64,000 bases of DNA from Macrococcus equipercicus (GCF_004359525.2 NZ_SCWC02000001.1:248001-312000), one strand, 5' to 3'; shown: positions 9,372-19,055, numbered from the stretch's first letter. Numbers and translations: made by a program. Notes: generated by a model not told the origin, from the sequence alone.

Positions 9372-9743
9372 GTGAAGAATAAGTACAAAAAAGGCCAGTT
9401 CATTAAAGTCAAAGTAACTGGTATTCAGCCTTATGGTGCCTTTGTTGAAACCCCCGATCATGTAGAAGGCTTAATTCATATTTCTGAAGTGATGAACGAT
9501 TATATTCATAACTTAAACCTTTTTCTGACAGTCGGCCAGATTGTCAAAGCGAAAGTGATTGATGTGTCAGAAGATGGTAAGCTTAATTTATCGTTAAAGG
9601 AAAATGACTACTTTAAGCGTCATGAACGGAAAAAAGAAAAGAAATCTGTGCTTGAGGAATTGAATCAGACAGATGCCATAGGGTTCGAGTCGTTGAAGCA
9701 GAAACTGCCGGAATGGGTAGCGCGTGCAGAACGTATACAGTGA
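9372..9743 (+). CDS. S1-domain RNA-binding protein (YugI / general stress protein 13 type)
   Basis: About 123 residues with one S1 domain (residues about 4-74): YKKGQFIKVKVTGIQPYGAFV, EGLIHISEV and VKAKVIDVSEDGKLNLSLKEND. A basic linker (RHERKKEKK) and the C-terminal helix typical of the YugI/CvfD group (GFESLKQKLPEWVARAERI) follow. This group binds RNA or ribosomes and affects stress and virulence gene expression. AGGAGG (9357-9362) fits GTG 9372 (9 nt spacing) better than ATG 9366 (3 nt). The alternative adds only two residues. Confidence 0.85.
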   Translation: MKNKYKKGQFIKVKVTGIQPYGAFVETPDHVEGLIHISEVMNDYIHNLNLFLTVGQIVKAKVIDVSEDGKLNLSLKENDYFKRHERKKEKKSVLEELNQTDAIGFESLKQKLPEWVARAERIQ

Positions 9744-9785
9744 CCTGTAAAAAAGAGCGGTAATGATACCGTTCCTTTTTACAGG
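9744..9785 (+). terminator. Intrinsic terminator after the S1-domain gene
   Basis: A 19-position near-perfect stem with loop ATGA, beginning right after the stop codon; the outer part is A-rich then T-rich and is followed by TTATTTTTA. Confidence 0.8.
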
Positions 9786-9837
9786 TTATTTTTATGCATT
9801 AATAATGTAGAAAGCGCCAGATTTATTCATAAATATG

Positions 9838-9854
9838 CATAAAAAATTTTTATG
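9838..9854. promoter_or_regulatory. Possible ARG-box-like operator upstream of rocA
   Basis: An A/T-rich near-palindrome CATAAAAAATTTTTATG lies about 100 nt before rocA. It resembles the general shape of AhrC/ArgR boxes, which control roc genes in Bacillus, but the match to the consensus is only partial. A related half-site (ATTCATAAATATGCAT) lies just upstream. Confidence 0.25.
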
Positions 9855-9951
9855 GTTGAATATGTGTGAAAAGGTTGAACTTCGTGCATTTTTTGTTCAT
9901 TATAGATGTTGTAAGGGTTTTCTTAAAACCCAATTTCAAGGAGGTACTATA

Positions 9952-11502
9952 ATGATTCCATATAAGCATGAACCATTCACTGATTTCACTGTAGAAGAAA
10001 ATCAGCAGGCAATGAAGAAAGGTCTTGAAACGGTCAATGGTTACTTAGGTCAGGACTATCCACTGATTATCGGTGGCGAACGTATTATGACTGAAGATAA
10101 AGTACGTTCATACAATCCCGCTAAAAAAGATGAAACAATCGGTTTCGTATCTAAGGCGACTCAGGAGCATGCTGAACAAGCAATGGAAGTAGCTAAAGCA
10201 ACGTTCGAAACTTGGAGATCATCGTCTGCTACTGTTCGCGCTGACATTTTATTCCGTGCGGCAGCAATCATCCGCCGCCGTAAATTTGAATTCTCAGCAC
10301 TGATGGTTAAAGAAGCAGGGAAACCATGGAATGAGGCTGATGCAGATACTGCAGAAGCAATCGACTTTCTTGAGTTCTACGGCCGTGAAATGCTGCGTCT
10401 TAAAGATGGCGTCAAAGTAGAGAGCCGTCCAGGCGAATTCAACCGCTATGACTATATTCCGTTAGGTGTCGGCGTTGTTATCTCACCATGGAACTTCCCA
10501 TTCGCTATTATGGCGGGTACGACTGTAGCACCGCTTGTCACAGGTAACACTGTGTTATTAAAACCTTCATCAAACACATTAGTAGTTGCCTACAAATTTA
10601 TGGAAGTATTAGAAGAAGCGGGCATGCCTAAAGGGGTTGTTAACTTTATCCCTGGTTCATCACGCGATATCGGTGACTTCATCGTCGATCACGTTGATAC
10701 ACGCTTTATCTCATTCACTGGCTCACGCGACGTCGGTGTGCATATTTACGAGCGTGCTGCCAAAGTTCACGAAGGCCAGTTAAACTTAAAACGCGTCATC
10801 GCTGAAATGGGCGGTAAAGATACAATTGTCGTTGACTCAGAAGCTGATTTAGAACTTGCAGCTGAAGCAATCGTTAAATCTGCATTCGGATTCTCCGGCC
10901 AGAAATGTTCCGCATGTTCAAGAGCAATCGTCCTTGAGGATGTATACGATGAAGTCATCGCTAAAGTTAAGGAAAAAACAGAAAAATTAACAGTAGGTAA
11001 CCCTGAAACAAATGAACACTTCATGGGTCCTGTTATCGATGAAAATTCATTGAATAAAATTAAGGAATATATTGAAATCGGTAAAAATGAAGATGGCGGT
11101 ACAGTGCTTGTCGGTGGAACAACTGACGAAGAAGAAGGTCACTTTGTCCATCCAACAGTCTTCGTTGATGTCAAACATGATTCACGCATCATGAAAGAAG
11201 AGATTTTCGGTCCGGTCGTCGGCATCGCAAAAGCTAAAGACTTCACTGAAGCGATCAAATTTGCGAATGATACGGATTATGGTTTAACAGGAGCTGTCAT
11301 CACGAACAACCGCGAACATTTAGAAGAAGCGCGCCGTGATTTCATGGTCGGTAACCTATACTTCAACCGCGGCTGTACAGGCGCAATCGTTGGCTATCAG
11401 CCATTCGGTGGTTTCAAAATGTCTGGTACAGATTCTAAAGCCGGCGGTCCGGATTACTTAGTGCTTCACATGCAAGGTAGAACATCTTCAGAAATGCTGT
11501 AA
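9952..11502 (+). CDS. rocA: 1-pyrroline-5-carboxylate dehydrogenase (L-glutamate gamma-semialdehyde dehydrogenase)
   Basis: A 516-residue NAD-dependent aldehyde dehydrogenase that oxidises glutamate gamma-semialdehyde/P5C to glutamate, the last step of proline, ornithine and arginine breakdown. Visible motifs are [17 protein letters not shown], the catalytic Glu region VIAEMGGKD and the nucleophile Cys319 in [14 protein letters not shown]. The C-terminal [18 protein letters not shown] is typical of the RocA/PutC1 group. The ATG at 9952 has AAGGAGG upstream; the longer frame starts in noncoding A/T-rich DNA. It is followed by rocD and gudB, forming a complete route from ornithine to 2-oxoglutarate. 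Confidence 0.96.
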   Translation: MIPYKHEPFTDFTVEENQQAMKKGLETVNGYLGQDYPLIIGGERIMTEDKVRSYNPAKKDETIGFVSKATQEHAEQAMEVAKATFETWRSSSATVRADILFRAAAIIRRRKFEFSALMVKEAGKPWNEADADTAEAIDFLEFYGREMLRLKDGVKVESRPGEFNRYDYIPLGVGVVISPWNFPFAIMAGTTVAPLVTGNTVLLKPSSNTLVVAYKFMEVLEEAGMPKGVVNFIPGSSRDIGDFIVDHVDTRFISFTGSRDVGVHIYERAAKVHEGQLNLKRVIAEMGGKDTIVVDSEADLELAAEAIVKSAFGFSGQKCSACSRAIVLEDVYDEVIAKVKEKTEKLTVGNPETNEHFMGPVIDENSLNKIKEYIEIGKNEDGGTVLVGGTTDEEEGHFVHPTVFVDVKHDSRIMKEEIFGPVVGIAKAKDFTEAIKFANDTDYGLTGAVITNNREHLEEARRDFMVGNLYFNRGCTGAIVGYQPFGGFKMSGTDSKAGGPDYLVLHMQGRTSSEML

Positions 11503-11517
11503 TACAATAATCAATGG

Positions 11518-11540
11518 CAGTAGTGCATGATGCACTACTG
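11518..11540 (+). terminator. Weak or partial terminator between rocA and rocD
   Basis: A perfect 10-bp stem (CAGTAGTGCA with its complement, loop TGA) is followed by only TTTT. It may act as a leaky terminator or a processing/stability element rather than a full stop between rocA and rocD. Confidence 0.6.
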
Positions 11541-11563
11541 TTTTAATGAAAAAGGGGATAACA

Positions 11564-12757
11564 ATGACTAAATCAACTGAAATCATCGAACAGACTAACC
11601 ACTACGGCGCACCAAACTATCATCCACTGCCAATCGTTATTTCAGAGGCTGACGGCGTATGGGTAAAAGATCCAGAAGGCAATAAATATATGGACATGCT
11701 GTCTGCTTACTCTGCAGTGAACCAGGGCCACCGCCATCCAAAAATCGTGCAGGCATTAAAAGATCAGGCGGACCGCGTGACATTAACATCTCGTGCATTC
11801 CATAGTGATCAGCTGGGTCCTTGGTATGAAAAAATCTGCAAGTTAGCAAACAAAGAAATGGCTCTGCCGATGAACACAGGTGCTGAAGCAGTGGAAACTG
11901 CGATCAAAGCAGCGCGCCGCTGGGCATATGATGTTAAAGGCGTTGCCGATAATCAAGCGGAAATCATCGCGATGAAAGGGAACTTCCACGGACGTACGAT
12001 GGCCGCTGTATCATTGTCAAGCGAAGCTGAATACCGCCGTGGTTACGGCCCGCTGCTTGGTGGTTTCAAATTAGTTGATTTCGGTGATATCGAGCAGATC
12101 AAAGCAGCAGTCACACCTAACACAGCTGCCATCTTACTTGAACCGATTCAAGGGGAGGCAGGAATCATCATCCCGCCAGAAGGTTTCCTGAAAGAAGTAC
12201 GTCAATTATGTGATGACAATAACATTTTGTTCATTGCAGATGAAATTCAGGCAGGCTTATGCCGTTCTGGTAAATTCTTCGCTACAAGCTGGGAAGATGT
12301 TGAACCTGACATGTACATTCTCGGCAAAGCATTAGGCGGCGGTGTCTTCCCGATTTCATGTGTGCTTGCTGACAAAGAAGTGCTTGAAGTGTTTAATGCA
12401 GGTTCCCACGGTTCAACATTCGGTGGAAATCCGCTTGCATGTGCCGTATCTGTTGCAGCTTTAGATGTTCTTCTTGACGAAAATCTTGCTGAACGTTCAA
12501 ATGAACTCGGTGAATACTTCAAAGCTGAACTTAAGAAAATTGATAACCCAGTGATTAAAGAAGTGCGTGGACGCGGCTTATTCATCGGTGTGGAATTAAC
12601 GGAGAATGCTCGTCCATACTGTGAACAGCTGAAAGAATTAGGACTGCTGTGTAAAGAAACTCATGACACAGTCATTCGTTTTGCACCACCACTAGTTATT
12701 TCTAAAGAAGATCTTGACTGGGCAATCGAACAGGTTAAGAAAGTATTCACGAAATAA
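11564..12757 (+). CDS. rocD: Ornithine aminotransferase
   Basis: A 397-residue class III PLP-dependent transaminase converting ornithine and 2-oxoglutarate to glutamate semialdehyde and glutamate. Features are [17 protein letters not shown] (cofactor phosphate loop), [16 protein letters not shown] with the PLP-binding Asp, and the Schiff-base Lys255 in ILGKALGGG. The ATG at 11564 follows AAAGGGGAT (11551-11559), an unusual SD-region sequence that is perfectly complementary for 9 nt to the RsaE small RNA encoded later in this window. The product is the substrate of RocA upstream. Confidence 0.96.
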   Translation: MTKSTEIIEQTNHYGAPNYHPLPIVISEADGVWVKDPEGNKYMDMLSAYSAVNQGHRHPKIVQALKDQADRVTLTSRAFHSDQLGPWYEKICKLANKEMALPMNTGAEAVETAIKAARRWAYDVKGVADNQAEIIAMKGNFHGRTMAAVSLSSEAEYRRGYGPLLGGFKLVDFGDIEQIKAAVTPNTAAILLEPIQGEAGIIIPPEGFLKEVRQLCDDNNILFIADEIQAGLCRSGKFFATSWEDVEPDMYILGKALGGGVFPISCVLADKEVLEVFNAGSHGSTFGGNPLACAVSVAALDVLLDENLAERSNELGEYFKAELKKIDNPVIKEVRGRGLFIGVELTENARPYCEQLKELGLLCKETHDTVIRFAPPLVISKEDLDWAIEQVKKVFTK

Positions 12758-12762
12758 TTATT

Positions 12763-12776
12763 TGATAGCGTTTACA
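12763..12776. promoter_or_regulatory. cre site (CcpA operator) upstream of gudB
   Basis: TGATAGCGTTTACA matches the catabolite responsive element consensus TGWNANCGNTNWCA at every defined position. It lies directly after rocD and 86 nt before gudB, where CcpA binding would repress gudB when preferred sugars are available. Confidence 0.75.
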
Positions 12777-12861
12777 AAAAATCAATTAGACCATTTTATT
12801 TAACCTTTAGTGTGTTACAATGGTTAACGAATAATTATTTTAAAAAGAGGCGAAGAGGATA

Positions 12862-14106
12862 ATGACGGAACATTTAAACTTAGTATCATCAACTCAAGTA
12901 ATTATTAAAGATGCATTGGACAAGCTGGGCTTTGATGAAGGTATGTATGAATTAGTCAAAGAACCGATGCGTTTGCTGACAGTTAGAATTCCAGTCCGTA
13001 TGGATGACGGGACAGTTAAAACATTCACAGGTTACAGAGCACAGCATAATGACGCTGTCGGACCGACAAAAGGCGGCGTACGTTTTCATCCGGAAGTTGA
13101 TGAAGATGAAGTGAAAGCGTTGTCCATGTGGATGACATTGAAGTGTGGAATTGTTGATTTACCTTACGGTGGTGGTAAAGGCGGTATCGTCTGTGACCCA
13201 CGTCAAATGAGTATTCATGAAGTAGAACGTTTGAGCCGCGGCTACGTACGTGCTATTTCTCAGATTGTCGGGCCGACAAAAGATATTCCGGCGCCGGACG
13301 TCTTCACTAACTCACAGATTATGGCATGGATGATGGATGAATACAGCAAAATGGATGAGTTCAATTCTCCTGGGTTTATCACTGGTAAGCCGATTGTACT
13401 GGGTGGTTCACAAGGTCGTGACCGTTCTACCGCTCTTGGTGTCGTTATCGCTATTGAAGAAGCAGCGAAACGCCGTGGTAAAACAGTGAAGGATTCTCGT
13501 GTCGTCATTCAAGGTTTCGGGAATGCCGGCAGCTTCCTTGCTAAATTCTTGTACGATGCTGGTGCTAAAGTTGTCGGTATCTCTGACGCACACGGTGCAC
13601 TGCATGATCCTAACGGGCTTGATATTGATTACCTGCTTGACCGTCGCGACAGCTTCGGTACAGTGACGAATCTGTTTGAAGATACAATCACTAATAAAGA
13701 ACTGTTTGAGTTAGATTGTGACATTCTTGTCCCTGCTGCGATCTCTAACCAGATTACAGAAGAGAATGCGCATGATATTAAAGCGGATATCGTTGTAGAG
13801 GCGGCTAACGGTCCAACAACAATGGAAGCTACAAAAATTCTGACAGACCGCGGCATCCTGCTTGTACCGGACGTACTTGCAAGTGCAGGTGGTGTAACAG
13901 TTTCTTACTTCGAATGGGTTCAGAACAACCAAGGTTACTACTGGACAGAAGAAGAAGTTAACGAAAAATTACGCGAAAAATTAGTAAAAGCATTTGATAC
14001 TATTTATTCATTATCCGAAAATCGTAAAATTGATATGAGACTGGCTGCTTATATTGTCGGTATTAAACGTACAGCAGAAGCTGCACGTTACCGCGGCTGG
14101 GCATAA
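12862..14106 (+). CDS. gudB: NAD-specific glutamate dehydrogenase
   Basis: A 414-residue catabolic glutamate dehydrogenase producing 2-oxoglutarate and ammonium. Motifs seen are YRAQHNDAVGPTKGGVRFHP, the catalytic Lys region LPYGGGKGGIVCDP, PAPDVFTN, and the Rossmann loop GFGNAGSFLAKFL. The length is standard for the hexameric GudB/RocG family. The SD (AAAGAGGCGAAGAGG) precedes the ATG. It has its own cre-containing upstream region and a terminator, so it can be expressed separately from rocD. It completes the ornithine/proline-to-2-oxoglutarate route with rocA and rocD. Confidence 0.96.
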   Translation: MTEHLNLVSSTQVIIKDALDKLGFDEGMYELVKEPMRLLTVRIPVRMDDGTVKTFTGYRAQHNDAVGPTKGGVRFHPEVDEDEVKALSMWMTLKCGIVDLPYGGGKGGIVCDPRQMSIHEVERLSRGYVRAISQIVGPTKDIPAPDVFTNSQIMAWMMDEYSKMDEFNSPGFITGKPIVLGGSQGRDRSTALGVVIAIEEAAKRRGKTVKDSRVVIQGFGNAGSFLAKFLYDAGAKVVGISDAHGALHDPNGLDIDYLLDRRDSFGTVTNLFEDTITNKELFELDCDILVPAAISNQITEENAHDIKADIVVEAANGPTTMEATKILTDRGILLVPDVLASAGGVTVSYFEWVQNNQGYYWTEEEVNEKLREKLVKAFDTIYSLSENRKIDMRLAAYIVGIKRTAEAARYRGWA

Positions 14107-14113
14107 GCTGTTA

Positions 14114-14145
14114 AACACACTCACCTCATGTGAGTGTGTTTTTTA
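14114..14145 (+). terminator. Intrinsic terminator of gudB
   Basis: A perfect 11-bp stem (AACACACTCAC with its complement, loop CTCAT) is followed by TTTTTA. Confidence 0.9.
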
Positions 14146-14220
14146 ATGGTGTGAGCATATTAATTTAATCATGCTGCGATTACCTATACACTTATGACTA
14201 TCAACTATTGGAGGTTATTT

Positions 14221-15381
14221 ATGAATTCATTTACATTCTATAATCCGACGCAACTTGTTTTCGGTAAAGACAGTATTGAAAAGCTGCCGGCAATGATTAA
14301 CCAGTTTACATCAGGTACTAAAGTACTCATCACTTACGGCGGCGGCAGTATTAAACGCACCGGTCTTTATGACCGTGTCATCGGCCTGCTTGAAGGATTT
14401 GAAGTGTTTGAACTTGAAGGGATTGAACCAAACCCGCGTCTTTCTACTGTGAAAAAAGGGGTTCAGCTTGTAAAGGATAATAATATTGACTTCATTCTTG
14501 CAATCGGCGGCGGCAGCGTTATCGATGGTACGAAACTGATTTCAGCTGCGAGCACGATCGATGAAGACCCATGGAAAATCGTGACTCGTGAAGTGACACC
14601 GACAGCGGCTGTGCCGTTCGGTACGATTTTAACGATTGCTGCAACAGGTTCTGAGATGAATTCAGGCAGTGTCATCACGAACTGGGAGACGAATGAAAAA
14701 CTAGGCTGGGGTTCACCGCTAGTCTTCCCTAAATTCTCACTGCTTAACCCGGAAGTGACGTATACACTGCCGAAAAATCAGACGGTCAATGGCATCGTTG
14801 ACTCTATGAGCCATCTGCTTGAACAGTATTTCAATGAAGCTGACAACAGTGCCGTCGGTGATGCGATGATTGCAGGTGTGATGAAAGCAATTATGAAAGC
14901 AGGTCTTGCCGTGCAGGATGAGCCTGAAAACTATGAAGCACGCGAAACACTGATGATCGGTGCGACGGTTGCTTTGAATGGCTTTATGCGTATGGGCTAT
15001 AACGGTGACTGGGCGACTCACAACATTGAGCATGCTGTCAGTGCCGTTCATGATATTGCCCATGGTGCAGGCCTTGCCGTGTTATTCCCGGCATGGATGA
15101 CATATGTCAGCGGGAAGTCACCGGAACGCTTCGCACAGTTTGCAGAAGATGTCTTTGATGTCGATGCATCATTACCACAGGAAGAAAAAGTGAAGGCCGG
15201 CATAGCAGGTATCACTGATTACTGGAAGGCTATCGGTGCACCGTCAAGCTTGAGTGAATTTGATATTCCTGAATCAGATTTTGAAGTATTTGCGGATAAA
15301 ACATTGTTCAACGGTCCGTTCGGAAATTTCTACAAATTGAATAAAGAGGACGTCATTGAAATCTATAAATTGGCACACTAA
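14221..15381 (+). CDS. Iron-containing alcohol dehydrogenase (YugJ/YugK, butanol-dehydrogenase-like)
   Basis: A 387-residue group III (Fe-type) alcohol dehydrogenase, like the Bacillus NADH-dependent butanol dehydrogenases YugJ/YugK. Features are the nucleotide-binding GGGS motifs (YGGGSIKRTGLYD, LAIGGGSVIDGTKL), ATGSEMNSGSVI, and the metal-ligand region with DSMSHLLEQYF, then HNIEHAVSAVHDIAHGAGLAV containing the conserved histidines. The physiological substrate is unknown. The ATG at 14221 has TTGGAGG upstream. It is flanked by terminators and so is monocistronic. In my recollection S. aureus has glpQ directly after gudB, so this gene is an addition at this position. Confidence 0.9.
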   Translation: MNSFTFYNPTQLVFGKDSIEKLPAMINQFTSGTKVLITYGGGSIKRTGLYDRVIGLLEGFEVFELEGIEPNPRLSTVKKGVQLVKDNNIDFILAIGGGSVIDGTKLISAASTIDEDPWKIVTREVTPTAAVPFGTILTIAATGSEMNSGSVITNWETNEKLGWGSPLVFPKFSLLNPEVTYTLPKNQTVNGIVDSMSHLLEQYFNEADNSAVGDAMIAGVMKAIMKAGLAVQDEPENYEARETLMIGATVALNGFMRMGYNGDWATHNIEHAVSAVHDIAHGAGLAVLFPAWMTYVSGKSPERFAQFAEDVFDVDASLPQEEKVKAGIAGITDYWKAIGAPSSLSEFDIPESDFEVFADKTLFNGPFGNFYKLNKEDVIEIYKLAH

Positions 15382-15389
15382 ATTTAAGT

Positions 15390-15420
15390 AAAGACTCTAT
15401 CTTTTTAGAGTCTTTTTTAT
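15390..15420 (+). terminator. Intrinsic terminator of the alcohol dehydrogenase gene
   Basis: A 10-bp perfect stem (AAAGACTCTA with its complement, loop TCTTTT) followed by a T-tract. Confidence 0.88.
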
Positions 15421-15527
15421 TTTGGCTCTGTAAAATTAGTTAAGTATTGATGAAAACAAACATATAGGGGTTGTAACTCGTTATGATAATGCTGTAATAC
15501 ATAATAAATAGCCAAGGAGGATTTTAA

Positions 15528-16397
15528 ATGAAGAAACTCATCACATTAATGCTTGTCAGCTTAATCGGGCTTTTCGTTACCCCTCCGTATGTCGATGCAA
15601 AAAAACAAATACACTCTGTGATTGCTCACCGAGGTGCAAGCGGCTATGCGCCAGAGCACACATTCGCAAGTTATGATATGAGCCACTTTAACATGAACGC
15701 AGATTATATTGAAGTCGATCTTCAGATGACAAAAGATGGCCAGCTGGTTGCCATGCATGATGAAACTGTTGACCGGACAACTAATGGTACAGGGCTTGTT
15801 AAAGATTACACACTGGCTGAGCTTAAAGCACTGGATGCCGGCAGCTGGTTCAATGAAAAGTATCCTGAACAGGCACGCTCGGAATACGTCGGGCTAAAAG
15901 TACCGACACTTGATGAAGTGATTTCACGCTATGGCACGCAAGCGAAGTACTATATCGAAACTAAATCACCGGAAGTTTATCCGGGGATGGAAGAAATGCT
16001 GCTGAATACGCTCAGTCATCATGGTCTATTGAAGAAGAATCAGCTGAAAAAAGGACATGTGCTTATTCAATCATTCTCTACAGCCAGTCTCATTAAAGTG
16101 CATCAGCTGGATGCAGCGATTCCATTAGTGAAACTGATGGATAAAGGTGTTATTGATACATTAACGGATCAGCAGCTTAAAACATTGCGGAATTTAGTAG
16201 TCGGAATCGGACCGAACTATAAAGATTTGACCGCAGCTAATACAAAACGACTACATTCAAATGGATTGATTGTACATCCATACACCGTCAACACTGAAGC
16301 TGACATGAGACGGTTGAACAGTTATGGTGTAGACGGTGTTTTCACCAATTATCCTGATGTCTATAAACGGATTAACGAAGAAAAGAAAGTGAAATAA
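15528..16397 (+). CDS. glpQ: Secreted glycerophosphodiester phosphodiesterase
   Basis: A 289-residue GlpQ that hydrolyses glycerophosphodiesters (or wall teichoic acid-derived units) to glycerol-3-phosphate outside the cell. It has an N-terminal signal peptide (KK, then a hydrophobic stretch to about residue 24, VDA cleavage). Catalytic motifs are IAHRGASGYAPEHT, the metal ligands in YIEVDLQMTKDGQLVAMHDETVDRTTNGTG, and YYIETKSPE. It is preceded by AAGGAGG. Genes for argG and argH, which I recall following glpQ in S. aureus, are absent; pgi follows directly. Confidence 0.93.
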   Translation: MKKLITLMLVSLIGLFVTPPYVDAKKQIHSVIAHRGASGYAPEHTFASYDMSHFNMNADYIEVDLQMTKDGQLVAMHDETVDRTTNGTGLVKDYTLAELKALDAGSWFNEKYPEQARSEYVGLKVPTLDEVISRYGTQAKYYIETKSPEVYPGMEEMLLNTLSHHGLLKKNQLKKGHVLIQSFSTASLIKVHQLDAAIPLVKLMDKGVIDTLTDQQLKTLRNLVVGIGPNYKDLTAANTKRLHSNGLIVHPYTVNTEADMRRLNSYGVDGVFTNYPDVYKRINEEKKVK

Positions 16398-16510
16398 TAT
16401 TGTCGGGCGTGCTAATGCCCTGCTTTTTAACAGGTTAAGCAAGGCGTTTCATTGAGAACTTTACTGTAATAGAGTAAAATGATGGTGAGACGATATTCAG
16501 GAGGGTAATC

Positions 16511-17857
16511 ATGACATATATTAAATTTGATTATGAGACAGCACTGACATTTTTTGGTCAGCACGAAATGGACCAAGTGAGAGATTTAGTCAAAAATGTA
16601 CATCATACGATTCACGAAGGCAGTGGAGCGGGCAGTGACTTTTTAGGCTGGGTGGACTTACCTGAAAACTATGATAAAGAAGAGTTTGACCGCATTAAAA
16701 AAGCATCAGAGAAAATTAAATCAGATAGTGAAGTACTGCTTGTGATCGGCATTGGCGGTTCATATCTCGGCGCACGTGCAGCGATTGAAATGCTGTCGAA
16801 TTCATTTGATAACTTCGCACCGCAGGAAGGCCGTCCGCAGATTATTTTTGCAGGTCATCAGTTATCTTCATCCTATACAACAGACTTGATAAAGTATCTC
16901 GACGGCAAAGATTTCTCAATCAATGTCATCTCTAAGTCCGGGACAACGACAGAACCTGCAGTGGCATTCAGAATCTTCAAGAAGCTGCTTGAAGAGAAGT
17001 ACGGCAGAGAAGAAGCGAAATCACGTATTTATGCGACAACAGACAAAGCAAAAGGTGCATTGAAATCACTTGCTGATACAGAAGGCTATGAAACATTCGT
17101 CGTGCCTGATGACGTCGGCGGCCGTTATTCAGTGCTGACAGCTGTCGGCCTTCTGCCGATTGCAGCAGCGGGAATTGATATCGACCAGATGATGACAGGG
17201 GCAGCAGATGCGAGAAATGATCTGTCTTCTTCTGAGCTGGAAGATAATATCAGCTATCAGTATGCTGCCATCCGCAATATTCTCTACAATAAAGGCTATA
17301 CGATCGAAATGCTGATCAACTATGAGCCGAGCCTGCAGCTGTTCAATGAATGGTGGAAGCAGCTGTTCGGCGAATCAGAAGGCAAGGACTTTAAAGGGAT
17401 TTATCCGTCAAGTGCGAACTTCTCAACTGATCTTCATTCGTTAGGTCAGTATGTCCAGGAAGGAAGACGCGACTTATTTGAAACGGTCATCAAAGTGGCA
17501 GAGCCGAGAGCAGATATTACGATTGAAGAAGAGGAAAATGATCTGGATGGTCTGAACTTCCTTGCAGGACGGACGATGGATTATGTCAATACGAAGGCGT
17601 TCCAGGGAACACTGCTTGCCCATACAGACGGCGGTGTGCCGAACTTAGTTGTTGAGATTCCTAAGCAGGATGCTTACACATTCGGTTACCTTGTCTACTT
17701 CTTTGAACTCAGCTGTGCGATGAGCGGCTATCTCCTCGGGGTCAACCCGTTCAATCAGCCTGGTGTTGAAGCCTACAAACAGAATATGTTTGCACTGCTC
17801 GGTAAACCAGGTTATGAAGATAAAAAGGCAGAACTTGAAGAACGCCTGAATAACTAA
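16511..17857 (+). CDS. pgi: Glucose-6-phosphate isomerase
   Basis: A 448-residue glycolytic enzyme interconverting glucose-6-phosphate and fructose-6-phosphate; length matches the short Gram-positive form (S. aureus 443). Motifs are [16 protein letters not shown], the phosphate loop [16 protein letters not shown], and the family signature [19 protein letters not shown]. The conserved Glu region ([13 protein letters not shown]) and a late Lys-containing [12 protein letters not shown] motif are also present. The SD (AGGAGGG) is well placed and a terminator follows. Confidence 0.96.
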   Translation: MTYIKFDYETALTFFGQHEMDQVRDLVKNVHHTIHEGSGAGSDFLGWVDLPENYDKEEFDRIKKASEKIKSDSEVLLVIGIGGSYLGARAAIEMLSNSFDNFAPQEGRPQIIFAGHQLSSSYTTDLIKYLDGKDFSINVISKSGTTTEPAVAFRIFKKLLEEKYGREEAKSRIYATTDKAKGALKSLADTEGYETFVVPDDVGGRYSVLTAVGLLPIAAAGIDIDQMMTGAADARNDLSSSELEDNISYQYAAIRNILYNKGYTIEMLINYEPSLQLFNEWWKQLFGESEGKDFKGIYPSSANFSTDLHSLGQYVQEGRRDLFETVIKVAEPRADITIEEEENDLDGLNFLAGRTMDYVNTKAFQGTLLAHTDGGVPNLVVEIPKQDAYTFGYLVYFFELSCAMSGYLLGVNPFNQPGVEAYKQNMFALLGKPGYEDKKAELEERLNN

Positions 17858-17862
17858 GCTTT

Positions 17863-17893
17863 AAAGAAAACCGCATAGCGGTTTTCTTTTTAT
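17863..17893 (+). terminator. Intrinsic terminator of pgi
   Basis: A perfect 12-bp stem (AAAGAAAACCGC with its complement, loop ATA) followed by a T-rich tail. Confidence 0.9.
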
Positions 17894-17954
17894 TTTGGCC
17901 TTTATAGTTTAAACTGGTAGTCAATAACAAAAAAATATTAAAGTAGGTTATGTA

Positions 17955-18557
17955 ATGACAGAGTGGGTTCATCATTATTTATCAGAGGATTCTGTGATGG
18001 GCTGGATTGAAAAATTTAAATCGTTTGGCATTATTATTGCATTTCTTCTGCCATTTCTAGAAGCTTTCTTTCCAGTGCTGCCGCTTGTTGTATTTGCCGT
18101 GGTTAATTCTAACGCCTATGGGATTATCCCGGGCTTTTTGTTGACGTGGAGCGGTGCGATGACAGGTGCCTATGCGGTTTTTCTCATCATCAGATATTTT
18201 TCTGAAACAAAGTTCATTAAGAAGTTCACGGACCGTCCGCAAGTCCATCGTTTCATTGAATCAGTCAATGCCCGAGGTGTCATACCCTTATTCATACTGC
18301 TCTGTTTTCCGTTTACACCGTCCAGCGTCATCAATATCGTAGCTGCTTTATCTAATATAAGACAGCGGGAATATTTGCTGGCTGTCGGTCTCGGGAAAGC
18401 CGTGATGCTGCTGATTCTCAGTTTTATCGGTGCAGATATTAAGTCGTTCTTCGCCCAGCCCGACAAGGCCGTGCTTGTCGTGCTGCTGCTTGTTCTGCTA
18501 TGGTGGGCAGGTAAAAAACTGGAGTCTTATTATAATAGAAAAACAGGTAAAAAATAA
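17955..18557 (+). CDS. TVP38/TMEM64 (VTT domain) membrane protein
   Basis: A 200-residue membrane protein of the DedA/TVP38 (SNARE-associated) family. It has about five to six hydrophobic helices, the re-entrant motif PFLEAFFPVLPLVVFAVVNSNAYG (residues about 33-56), and the second G-rich re-entrant loop LFILLCFPFTPSSVINIVAALSNI. Family members include proposed lipid scramblases or flippases. Its stop overlaps the spsA start, a conserved arrangement in staphylococci, suggesting co-expression with the secretion peptidases. Confidence 0.85.
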   Translation: MTEWVHHYLSEDSVMGWIEKFKSFGIIIAFLLPFLEAFFPVLPLVVFAVVNSNAYGIIPGFLLTWSGAMTGAYAVFLIIRYFSETKFIKKFTDRPQVHRFIESVNARGVIPLFILLCFPFTPSSVINIVAALSNIRQREYLLAVGLGKAVMLLILSFIGADIKSFFAQPDKAVLVVLLLVLLWWAGKKLESYYNRKTGKK

Positions 18558-19042
18558 TGAGAAAATGGTTAACCTTTATTATTTTAAGTCTTGTTTTAAT
18601 TATTGTCATCCGTTCATTTATCATCACTACTTATGTCATTGAAGGAAAGTCCATGGAACCTTATTTCCATTCTGGTGACAGGGTTGTCGTCAATCTGCTT
18701 GAAGATGTTTTTTTCCCTCTCCGGTCTAAAGATATCATCTTCTTCAGGCTGAATGACCATGACACATTCGTCAAACGTATTATCGCAGCACCGGGCGATT
18801 ATATAGCAGTTCATCATAGTCAGGTTTTTGTTAACGGGGAGCAGGTGACAAAGCGGCCTGCTGATTACAGCAGTCTGCTTAAAGTGGAAGGTATGAAGGA
18901 ACAAATTGTGCCTGAAAAATGTTATATTGTATTAGGGGATAATTTAGCGGACAGCATTGACTCCAGGGAGTACGGCTGTGTCAACGAATATTATATCCTT
19001 GGTAAAGTAATCAATACATACTGGCATAAAACAACTAATTAA
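18557..19042 (+). CDS. spsA: Type I signal peptidase paralogue SpsA, with catalytic residues retained
   Basis: A 161-residue membrane-anchored S26 signal peptidase with one N-terminal helix (residues 5-23). Unlike S. aureus SpsA, which is described as lacking both catalytic residues, this protein keeps the Ser/Lys pair: Ser32 in EGKSMEPYF and Lys73 in FVKRIIAAPGD. It also has the box E motif GDNLADSIDSREYG. It therefore looks capable of peptidase activity, though activity is not proven. It overlaps the upstream VTT gene and is followed 13 nt later by spsB. Confidence 0.88.
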   Translation: MRKWLTFIILSLVLIIVIRSFIITTYVIEGKSMEPYFHSGDRVVVNLLEDVFFPLRSKDIIFFRLNDHDTFVKRIIAAPGDYIAVHHSQVFVNGEQVTKRPADYSSLLKVEGMKEQIVPEKCYIVLGDNLADSIDSREYGCVNEYYILGKVINTYWHKTTN

Positions 19043-19055
19043 CGAGGTGGCTTTT

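Noticed and set aside
16400-16432. Terminator after glpQ (GGGC...GCCC with TTTTT)
   Set aside because: The stem is only four base pairs with a loose loop; too weak to list.
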